Assembly (NCBI GenBank): GCA_036244855.1
Contig: BQKZ01000296.1
Coordinates: forward strand, 56,328 to 120,327
DNA: 64,000 nucleotides
Direction: 5' to 3'
Source of the DNA: Temnopleurus reevesii
Taxonomy: Eukaryota; Echinodermata; Echinoidea; Temnopleuroida; Temnopleuridae
Shown here: positions 40,201-52,200 of the stretch, one piece after another
Numbering within the stretch: the stretch's first letter is position 1
Layout of the letters: each line of letters opens with the position of its first letter
The notes under the pieces: model-generated
The model's database searches: none
What the model saw: only the letters and a program-made list of their open reading frames with translations
What the model was told of the DNA's origin: nothing
Position numbers and translations under genes: made by a program

Positions 40201-43200
40201 CAGGAGCGTACTGCGCATGTCCAAAGTAGAAAATTAGGGGAGTTGAATTGAACAAAAAGAATTATGGAGAGTGGTGAGGTCCTTTTAAGGACAATTCATA
40301 TTTCAAAGAAAGATAACTTGTTGCACCAGGAAGCCTTCTACTCATTATATATTCACAAGTGTAATCTTCAAGCAATATCTGACATATAAAGCAAATTTAG
40401 ACGGAAAAATACTTCTTGGACAACCAAGAAGCAAAGCAATCCCTATAACCACATGGCAAATTCCTGTAATGCACGGCATATTGGTGGATTAATTACATCC
40501 AGTGTTCAAATCGCCCGTCCAATTGCATTACCTGTACCTAAATAGTGCACATATTATTTTTGCACTTCACAGGCCCTTTCGGCACAAGAACCATAAGCTT
40601 AAATGTGTTCTTGAAGACAAAACGTTGGATTTCAAACTTCGAATATAAGACAGCTTACATGCAACATATACATGAGAGGATGAATAGAATCATTTTGTAT
40701 GATGTTATAGTCAGCCATTTTGGAGGAAAATAAACAGGAAGACAGAGGATTACATCATGATTAAATATATACTGCCATGGCCACACAAGGGAAACAAAAA
40801 AAGTTGCCACTGTAGACAAGTGGCCTCTACAGACAGGTTCTTAAACACACATTTTTGTCTGGAGGGAATAAATAAAAGTGGCCACTATGGGCAGGTGGCA
40901 ACTATTGGCAGGTGGCCGCTAAGACAGGTTTGACTGTATACGTTCATTGTCTAATGACATTGTGAATAAATGATATCATCAGAAAAAAAATATTTGATAT
41001 TTCCAAAAGCAAAACATAAGAAAAATTAACAAAGAAATATATGTAAAGTTCCATAGGTCCTACTTACCGAATCCTGGGTCCCTTTGGATGACCCTCCAAA
41101 CAGCTCATCTCCGCCAGCGCCGAAGAGAGCTACGCCACCTGGGGGCGCCTTCCTGCTCGGTTTCNAACTCAATTTCCATGTGATTCAATTCATTAGAAAT
41201 TTACTCATGAAATGTGACTACAATCATGCACATGTCATGACGTAACCTCTACCCATTGTTCGGCCATCACAACAAGAGCTTTGTGATTCATAAGACATTA
41301 AAATCAAGTCTTGAATAAGAAGTCACTTTTTTATTCTTGAATGCTAAACATAGCCTAAAGGCACACCACCCTGGGTAATTGGTTTTTAAGCTTCAGCCAA
41401 ACACAATAGGGGCGTTCACACTCGAGATCCGAACATCGATGCTATTCAGGCAGCGTTCACACTAGAGAGGTGATTCAAATCGCAAACGCAATTCTGATTC
41501 AGAGCTTTGAAGGACTGACAGGAGCTTACTGCCCATGTCCAAAGTAGAAAATTAAGGGAGTCGGATTTGACAAAATGTCTGACAAAAACATCATAGATAC
41601 TGCTAGTCATCTTTTGGAGCATTTCGGTCAGTATTATTATTATTATTATTATATTACATGTAAATTGCAAAATATTTCTTAGACAATCATGAAGTAAAGC
41701 AATTCCTAAATCATAACAATCACTGCACTCATGTAACTACACTGCAAAATTCCTGTAATGGGCGGCGCATTGTGGGATCAATCACATACATGTAGGTGTT
41801 CAAATCACCTGACTGTTCGTACTACCTGTACCACAGTAGTGGTCATATATTATTTTTTAACCTAGGAGACCCTTTCAGCGCAAGTAAAGCTAAAATATGT
41901 TCTTGAAGATGAAACATTGAATTTCAAACTTTGATTATCAGAAAGCCTACATGCAAAATACAAATGCAAGGGTGAATAGATAAGTTTTGTATGATGATCA
42001 AGTCAGCCATTTTTGAGAAAAATAAATAGAAAGACAGAGAATTACATCATTGGATAAAAATAAACTCCAATGAATATGATGATATACAGTCAAACTTGTC
42101 TATAGTGGCAACCAAAGGGAAACAAAAAAAAATGGCCACTGTAGAATGGTGACCTCTACAGATAGGTTCTTAACCACACAATGGGTGACTTCAAGTACGG
42201 TGTGTGGTGTTGGTGTTGGTGTTGAGAGAGCAGATCGGCCCGTGAATCGAGCTCCAACACCGTTGGTCAGTTTACAGAAGCGATACGATCGCTGTATCGA
42301 TCGCCCAACACCAGCCACNNNNNNNNNNNNNNNNNNNNNNNNNNNNNNNNNNNNNNNNNNNNNNNNNNNNNNNNNNNNNNNNNNNNNNNNNNNNNNNNNN
42401 NNNNNNNNNNNNNNNNNNNNNNNNNNNNNNNNNNNNNNNNNNNNNNNNNNNNNNNNNNNNNNNNNNNNNNNNNNNNNNNNNNNNNNNNNNNNNNNNNNNN
42501 NNNNNNNNNNNNNNNNNNNNNNNNNNNNNNNNNNNNNNNNNNNNNNNNNNNNNNNNNNNNNNNNNNNNNNNNNNNNNNNNNNNNNNNNNNNNNNNNNNNN
42601 NNNNNNNNNNNNNNNNNNNNNNNNNNNNNNNNNNNNNNNNNNNNNNNNNNNNNNNNNNNNNNNNNNNNNNNNNNNNNNNNNNNNNNNNNNNNNNNNNNNN
42701 NNNNNNNNNNNNNNNNNNNNNNNNNNNNNNNNNNNNNNNNNNNNNNNNNNNNNNNNNNNNNNNNNNNNNNNNNNNNNNNNNNNNNNNNNNNNNNNNNNNN
42801 NNNNNNNNNNNNNNNNNNNNNNNNNNNNNNNNNNNNNNNNNNNNNNNNNNNNNNNNNNNNNNNNNNNNNNNNNNNNNNNNNNNNNNNNNNNNNNNNNNNN
42901 NNNNNNNNNNNNNNNNNNNNNNNNNNNNNNNNNNNNGAATCCTGGGTCCCTTTGGATGACCCTCCAAACAGCTCATCTCCGCCAGCGCCGAAGAGAGCTA
43001 CGCCACCTGGGGGCGCCTTCCTGCTCGGTTTCGCTTCTTCGGGATTGGCTAGAGAAAGAACATAAGAGAAAAAATCATAAATTATCTTAATGCCTTATTG
43101 AATTGTTTGCTCAGTATTAGTACAAGATGAAAGTTACATCCATCAGTTTGATTATCTTTCATATAGGCATTTGCATGAATTCTTCTCTCTGAACGGATTA

Positions 43201-46200
43201 AAAATGTCACTTTTAGTGGGATTGATCACAACCCCAATCTACATAATGGAGGGAGACAAACTTCTAAATAGTGTAGGTCATAGAGGCATCAAAATGGGAT
43301 TTCATCTTGTCATACACAATGCCATTTTGATAAAGGGCACTTCTTAAAACTCTAGGGGGGTGTTGCTCAAAAGTTGCAGTTGATCGCAAGTTGTAGTTGA
43401 TCGGAACGCGCCAATCAAAGTCATTGTTTCACGCGCGTCTTGTTAAATGCGCATACCGTGCGCAAAAGAAAATGCAAGCTGCAGTCTTCAAAGTTGCAGT
43501 TGATTTGCAGTTGATTTTGAGCAACACCCCCCTGGACAAACAATATCCAACAATAGGAACTCTAAAGAGGGCTCTAAAGAGGGCACTACAGCAAGCAAAG
43601 AGAGCAACCATGGCCATTGCCGTGGAACCCCTACATTTTCACACAAATTTCACACATACTTTACATTATAAAAATATACTCTTACATTCATTTTCTTACA
43701 GATTACAAATTTTCTTATTAAAATAAATGAAAAAAAAGAAATCAGTCTTGAAATTTGAAAACAAATGAGCTATTATGATGTAATTCATTCTTTCATGTCT
43801 GGTCATTTTCATATGGGAGGTCAACATCAGAAACTCTTCTTTTCATTTTATAAGTGACAAAGTAGATATAAGTAGAATGGAATCTTACGATAAGCATAAG
43901 GAAATTCACAATAAAAGGAGGCAGTTGAGAAGTGGTCCAGGTGCATGGTTCTCTTTCTCAAGTTCAAATTCCCCATCGTTCTACACGCAGGTAAATCAGC
44001 ACATTCAAGAATCAAGGATGTCACGTAGAATCAATGAAAAGTCTAAAAACCTTCTGGATGGGCATTTTCAATACATCAAAATAAGTTTTTTATCGCAAAT
44101 GTAGGTTGAAAAAGTCTGAATTCACACAAAAGTCTGTAAGTGTCATCCCTCAAGGATTCATAAAACCACAGTACGAGTGCAGTAAACTTTGGTGCTTTTA
44201 ATCATCAGATGTATTCAAGATACGGTTGAATGGTGAAATATTTCTTGTCAGAAAGTACAGAATCACGTCCTTGAAAGGAAATTTAAGGATACCATAGTGA
44301 TTCACCAGTGCTGAAGTATGACAGAGTTCTTGGACCCTTCACCCCATCAAGAAATAAGACATTTTCTCTGCATCATTGAAGTATTGTTTCCTTCAACTTT
44401 CCTCCGAAAAACAATTTCTTCGGTGGCAAATCCAAAGACAAGAGCAAAAACATTCAGGATGCTTTGACTTTCATTGACTTAGAAGATGAATTCTTGGACC
44501 ATTCAATCCAGTTCAGTTTAGGCTAGAATCCTTTCTCCAAAAGATGAGTGTTTGGATGCGAAGTCCCAACAAGGAGTGAAATTTCATCACATCATCAAAG
44601 GAACTAGAAGAGAAATGCTTTCAAAACGATTCTGATACTTTGGCTTTCTTCTACTGCAGATGATTCTTGAAACGTGAATTAAAGAGTGAAAATATTTTGT
44701 ACAAATCATAAAGATTAAATTCTCAGTCTGTTCAGTAAGTTCTAGGATGCAAAGTACCAACACAAGATGGAAAGATATCATGTCATCCTCATAACAATTA
44801 AAAGTAAGATCCTTTCAAAACATTGAAGACTTTTCAGACTCTTTCCAATCAAATACATCAGTGGAAACCAAATCCCAAACCAAGCCAAGGCATTTTCAAA
44901 ATATCACTCAGGTGATCCAATTTTCCTCTGGTATACATGTAGCTAATAAAAAGTCCAATCCATAATTCCTGTTCAAATATGCTCAAACGTTCAAGTCAAA
45001 ATAAAATTTGCAAAATTATATTTTTCCTGCTATAGAAATGTATCTAACGGATATCACAGCATGCCTGAGCAGTAGTTTAACGGAAATGAAAAAAAAAAAA
45101 TATTGCAATGCTGGGGAGCAATGAAATGCAAGCCAGAAACATAATCACAGGAATGTGTATTATACAATTTAATTTGATACGTTGACGAATTTCAGCTAAA
45201 AACAGTTATTAATAAAGCAGTGCTCAATTACAAGACGGGACATTAACATTGAACTAATCCCAGATTTGTCTGTTCTTCATATCTCGTTTCTCAATCAATG
45301 ACCCTCCCAAAGTTACTTAAAGACATTGTCACACATTTCGATTTTTGTTATTTAGTAAATTCTTAAATCAAGATGTGTGACCTAGTATGTTATTACATTC
45401 AGATTGATGAACAACCAATGGGTAGTGCAAAAAAGAAAAAAAGTTATACAGCCACTATCACAATATCTATGAAGATTGAACGAGGTGTACAATTCTCGCT
45501 TTATTCATTCACAGTGTTTCAATGTAGGTTATTAAATTCATCTTTTTTTTTGAAGCACCAAACATTGACTTAAGTGCCAAATATTTTCAAAACTTTGTTT
45601 ATGTACGTCAACCATTTGGGTACATATAGCATTTAGAATCAGGCAGTTGAGATTTTTTTAAAGAATGAAAACAATGCTATACAATGCCTTTAACACTAGC
45701 TGTTAAAGTGCCTTCATCTTTTATGCATTAATCATAGAGGAAAAAGGTCAAAAAAAGAAATCATGTCAGCCTATTCTTTATGAAATTTAAGTCACATTTT
45801 AGAGCCTTAATGAGCTGACCATGGGTTTGCTTACAGATTGAGGAGCATTCAAGGATTGAGTTTTGCTACTTATGTGTAGCCAGAAGTCTTGCACGTCACA
45901 ATAATAATTACTCATCGATCACGCCAAGTTTGAATGTCATATATTTCCTAACATAATTGGTTTCCTTGTAGGACTTGACTCATGCACTGACAGGGATATT
46001 CTTTGGGTACTGAATGCTTAGGTTCCTATGTAATTTGAATAGGGGTAGACTGTAATCTTATTCTGGTAGGTACAGGTTTAAGCTTGCAACAACAAAGCAT
46101 GATCAAGTTACGATACACTGATAGTTTTGCAGTCAGTAAGAACAGACTTTGCTAAATAAGGTAACAAAAAAAACAAAAAAAACAAATTAGATAGCTAGTT

Positions 46201-49200
46201 GGGTTGATTTTTTTCAGGAATTAATTCTATTCATGAACATATTCCTTGTATAAGAATTAAAACAAAAAGAGTTAGAAGGGAGTGAAAAGCTGAAGGAAAT
46301 TTGATAACAACTTTTCAGGTCATATTATTTCATATTATATACTGGATACATTTATCTCTGTTCATTGATTGGTTTAATGAATGTCACATGATTAAAAAAA
46401 AACCAACTATCTTAGTATCGAAGTACTATTTACGGATAGAATCCGTAAATAGTCTTTTGTACTATTTACGGATTCCTAATTTAAACACTAGATGGCGCTC
46501 TTCCCGAATACCCGGAATAGCGAGCGATGACCTCTGTGCGATGAACTCTGTGCACACGGAGTTTGACTATTCAAATTTGATGACTTTTGCCTTTTTGAGA
46601 GTTTGACTGTTCAAGTGTTATGGTGACTACCAAGTATCATCAAGTGGTAAGTTTGAAATCCATTATTTTATCTTGTTTACAAATCCAGTATATAAAACAA
46701 ATATATACTGTGTTCATTCAAGGTTCTGGATTAAAACTATAGTCCCTCTGTGCCTGCAAAAGTACTATTTGCTTCGGGTCTGCGCCCCTCAGCAAATAGT
46801 ACTTTTTTTTGCAGGCACATCGGGCCCATAGTTTTAACCAGAACCTTTCATAACAGTATATATTTGTATATTATATCCTACTCATTAGAGTGTATTCATT
46901 GTCATTGGTCAATGAGCAGTCATGTGATTAAAAATATTTTCACCATGAAATAAATTGGATATGGCATGACGTCAATCTCGGAAAAGTTTTCGTTATGAAA
47001 AATTTTCTGACGTCATCCTGCGACACCGCGATATATTCTGACGTCATCCCGCAAAACCGCGATATCCAGATCAAAGATCGTTGAAACATAAAAAACAATG
47101 GCGGCACCCAGTGGAGAAATCAACAACAATGAACCGAGATTTAATCTCGTAGATGATGATGATTTGGAGGAATTCATTTCATCGACAGATTACAAGTAGG
47201 ATATAAATTTGATTACTATTTCGGTTTTAATTATGTAGGATATAAATCAAATATACCATGCACATTTTTCGAAGTTCTAGTTGAAATTATGGATTCTTCG
47301 GTGACCAGCATAGTGACTATCCTCGGGGCTGTGCCCCTCGGAAAATAGTGCTATGCCAGTCACCTCACAATACATAATTTCAACTAGAACTTCTCAGTGC
47401 ACGGTATATTTGATTTATATCCTACAAAAGTAAAACCGAAATAGTGACTTTACAGTCACTTTTTAATTTGAGAGGAAAGTAATATAAGGAAGTTTCAGGT
47501 CTGTCCGGAGGGCAACAAAACAGTCTTCTGGGACTGTAGCAAAGACTTTATTTCACGACAGTCTTTTGAAAAACTTCAATCACAACAATTTGAATCAAAT
47601 CTATCATCTAAAAGCCCCTTTATCCAGGCAATGTTAATTACTTAATCCAGGCATCCTCTGTATGGGCAATACAAAGAAGTGTATGATTTTCTTATTGCTA
47701 ATTTTGGAAGAATACAAGTACAAAATGCTTTGCCACAAGAAGAAATCATATTTTTCTTGGATTTAGGTAATTGAGGAGATAAGGAAAAGGATTTGATTCT
47801 GTTAATCCTAATTTTTCATCACCTTCTCAGATTTGCTGGTACAACTTGTTCATCCTGTGGAACAGAACTCTCAATGGGAGTATACTGTAACATGGGGCAA
47901 ACAGGGATACTGGGGTAAACATGGACAAAATGAATGCTGTTCAAAAGTTGCAATTGATCAGAAGTTGCATTTAATTGGAAAGCCCCAATCAAAATAATTG
48001 CTTCATACCCAGACAGTGTACGAATGAAAATATGCGTGTCAATTTGCAACTGATTTCCTGCAGTTGATTTGTGATAAATTGCAAAACAAAAAATCCCTTA
48101 ATAGATAATAGAAGATTTGTGCATGTTAACCCTGATTTGAGGTACTTAATCTGGATATAATGTGACATAAAATATTGTTCCCTTTATACGAGACACAATA
48201 TCTTCAATTCTGAAAAATTAATGCTGGATTGCAAAAATATGATGTGTTAGATCACACAAGAAGACAAAACAGATTTTTTTTTTGTTAATCTCTAGCAAAT
48301 AAATTGAGTTTAAACTTTCAATAAATGGGCAAAATTCGAAACATAAAACCTTCAACTTTTTCCCCAAAGTAATTTTCCAACAGAACTGCTATTCATGCTG
48401 CAGGATGTCAATAATTTGCACCTTTCTCTAATGTCTCCCCCTCTCAAAAATAAAAAAAAAATGATTATTTCAAAACTTTCTATAGAGCTATGACTAACAG
48501 GAAATGAACCAACACAATGCCAGCTGGCCCACGAACTCTCTCTGAGAGTTGTGTCAAAATTAGCACACAACGGATCAAGCAGGGGGGGGGGGGGGGGGTT
48601 ACGATTTGATATCTGGGGCAGAAACAGAGGGGAAATTAGGGCAAGATCTATTTGTGGGGTCTTTGGCGAGTGATTTTGAGGGCTAAAGTTAATCGGTTTG
48701 GACATGAATGTTAGTGGAGTACATGCAATGATTGAGATGAATGATGAAAGGGGAAAAAGGTCAGTGGCCCTCTGTGGAAATGACATTGACAAATGATGTG
48801 CACGACACATGTTCTCGCAGATGCAGGTCTTTTTTAAGGGAATAAATACTACTATTGATTGGGAAAATTAAAATATGACAAAATTGATATCTATAGAGAG
48901 CAAGGAGGCTTTGTAGCAAAAATGAATGACTGTAGGACTCTACAAAGAGTAGTCAAATTTGTCAGAAGTCATTATTAAAGTGACCACTCACATGATATAA
49001 AAATGTTCATCATACATGTAGATCTTAGCAAGAAAAAAGCAATCAATTTCTACAGTAATTTACATTGAGCATCAATAGTTTCCATAGTCTGCAGTAGGTG
49101 AAAAGACAAGTCAATTGCAATCAAATGCAATAGAGTATACTCCTGTGGGAATCATGCTACCATGAAGCTATAAACCTGGACGGCTGAAATCATGATGTAG

Positions 49201-52200
49201 CGTGCCAAATCTTTGTTTAACAAGGTTGTAAATGAAAAAAACAAAACAAAACCACTTAAAGGGTTAAAAACAATATCATTTCAAGGTAGGCAAAATATCA
49301 TCTATCAATCGCTCATCGACAAAGGCCTATACATTTCTATAAATATCAATAAGTGTACAATAACAGTGTTAAAAAAGTAAAGAATGAAGATTTTTTTTAA
49401 ACATTCCAGTCCTATACAAGAGATATGATAATGAATTTTTAATAATCAACTTCGAAGCACAGTTCAGAAGTTGCTTAGGTCTAATGGGGACACAAATAAA
49501 TCTGAATTTATACTTCATTAATACATTCCTTACATCACTAAAATAAATCACTTTGAAAGGACTATACATGTTAAGAAAAAAAACATTCATGAATGTATGT
49601 GCCAATTAAGCAACGTCATGAACAATACCTAGCTTTCACCAATTAGAATTTCTTAAATTCTAAATCAGCATCTTCGAAGGAGGAATGTTCACAAACTAAT
49701 TCCGCCTTTCAACAAGGATGAGGGGAATTTTCAGAAGGGAAGATCGATTAGCATAAAATTCCCGTTATTCCGAGGGATAGCGATGCTGAGCCCTCATCAC
49801 CGGAGTGCACGACTCCCACAGGTAATGCAAGAAGCTTTGAGTCACCCTCGAGGGGAAGACGCTAAATCCTTCACGTGGGACTGCACTGTGCACGTGCCCC
49901 TGACAGACGTGGGACTGTACGGCGGCTTGCATTGGGGACTCCATGAGGTTGAGCAGCAGACCTGGGATGGTCTGCACAGGAATACAATAGAGAGACTTGA
50001 CCTTGTTCTCACGATGGGCATAATTTCCATGTTCTCACTACCGTGATTTTAAGTACATCTATGTGGTAGTCCAAGGTGGTTGTAAAGCTTTGAAAAAGGT
50101 CCGCGAGAATTCAGTACCCTACATTGAGTAGTTACCAAAGTTTAACAGGCAGACCATCTAAGGTCTGCTGCTGTTAAGGAACAATAATTGAGAGGCTAGA
50201 CCTTGTTCTCACCATGGACATATATATTACCATGGTTTTGAGCACATCTGAGTCAGTCAAAGGTGATTTCAATGCGATGAAAAAAAGTCTGTGAGGATTC
50301 TGCACTCAACACTAATTATCTAAGTTAAACAGGCAGACCATCTCGGGTCTGCTGCTCAGGAATACAATAGAGAGGCTTGACCTTGTTCTCATCATAGACA
50401 TAATTTCCATGTTCTCACTATGGTTTTAAGCACATCTCGGTAATTCAAGGTGGTTCTCAAGGTTTGAAAAATTGGCAAGGAGAGTTCCCCCACACTTGGG
50501 ACTATTGGGATTATTGACCTTGTTCTCACTATGGTTTTAGGTATCTAAGTCAGTCCAAGGTGATGAAAAGTGATGAAAAAAGTCCGTGAGAATTCTGTAC
50601 CCAACACTAAGTTATCTAAGTTAAACAGGCAGACCATCACAGGTCTGCTGCAGAGGAATACAATAGAGAGACTTGACCTTGTTCTCACGGTGGGCATAAT
50701 TTCCATGTTCTCACTACCATGATTTTAAGAACATCTATGTGGTAGTCAAAGGTGATTGTAAAGCTTTGAAAAAAGTCTGAGAGAATTCTATGCCCTACAT
50801 TGAGTAGTTACCAAACTTAAAGAGGCAGACCATCTCAGGTCTGCTGCTCAGGAATACGACAGAGAGACTTGACCTTGTTCTCACGGTGGGAATAATTTCC
50901 ATGTTCTCACTACCATGATTTTAAGAACATCTATGTGGTAGTCAAAGGTGGTTGTAAAGCTTTGAAAAATGTCAGGGAGAATTCTGTACCCTACACTGAG
51001 TTACCAAACTTAAAGAGGCAGACCATCTTAGGTCTGCTGCTCAGGAATACAATAGAGAGGCTTGACCTTGTTCTCACCATAGACATAATTTCCATGTTCT
51101 CACTATGGTTTTAAGCACATCTCGGTAGTTCAAGGTGGTTCTCAAGGTTTTAAAAATGGCAAGGAGAGTTCCCCCACACTTGGGACTATTGGGATTATTG
51201 ACCTTGTTCTCACTATGGTTTTAGGTATCTAAGTCAGTCCAAGGTGATGAAAAGTGATGAAAAAAGTCAGTGAGAATTCTGTACCCAACACTAAGTTATC
51301 TAAGTTAAACAGACAGACCATCTCAGTTCTGCTGCATAGGAATACAATAGAGAGACTTGACCTTGTTCTCACCATGGACATGTGTCCATGTTCTCACTCT
51401 CATGATTTTAAGCACATCTTAAGCCCCGGTCACATAGGACCCCGGAGGCAACACGATTCACCCCGACTCTTTGTTAATTCACAGTTAACTGCCTCAGAAC
51501 AACAAGTCGGGGTGAATCATGTTGCTTACGGGGTCCTATGTGACCAGGGCATCAGGAAGAATTCTGTAACATACACTGAGTTACCAAAGGTAAACGGGCC
51601 AGTCTAAGGTGGCTCAAAGCAATGAAAAGGTCAGGGACAATTTCCCAATACATAGGATTTTGGGATCCTGCATTAGGTAACCAAGATTCAACAGGCAGAT
51701 CGAGCATCCCAGGTCTGCTGTTAAGGAATACAATGGAGAGGCTTGACCTTGTTCTCACCATGGCCATAGAGCTATGTCTATGTTCTCACTACCATGACTT
51801 TAATAACATCTGAGGCAGTCCAAGAGGATTTCAATGCGATGAAAAGAGTCAGGGAGAATTCACCTAACTTGATGGGGCAGGAGCAGTAGCGCCCCTATTT
51901 CCATGGCCCCTCCTTTGAGGCATAATATATCACGCTATATGAGGTCCCAAATTGGTGGAATTGTGTGATTTCTCTCTCATAACCATGCATACATTCCCTC
52001 TTGACATTTAAAGAAAGGAAATAAATCATTTTTATAAGAATGACTCTGATTGCTACTGGGAATCGTGAAATACAAGCATTTTGCCGCTCTACAAGCTCAA
52101 ATTGTTCCAGGGGATCTTTGAAAACGAAAATAAAACCTTGGTGCAAAGTTGGAGACACCCCGTGTAGATACAGGAAACCTAAGTCACTTCCTCCACGCAT

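Larger units (their letters stand above)
31363..41067 (-). other. Intron, ~9.7 kb as assembled (inflated)
   Basis: Repeat-rich, and artificially lengthened by duplicated segments joined at the single N at 36411. It contains family E, G, D, A and B elements and a GGA array. True length is probably nearer 8 kb if 34579-36410 and 36412-37987 are the same locus. Confidence 0.7.

Noticed and set aside
42146..43090. Open frames spanning the N run
   Set aside because: Undefined codons hide stops; the sequence on each side is unrelated.
49975..51880. Regularly spaced repeats considered as a CRISPR-like array
   Set aside because: Units are long and spacers are themselves repeated, the context is eukaryotic intron and no cas genes are present. 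It is an ordinary tandem array.
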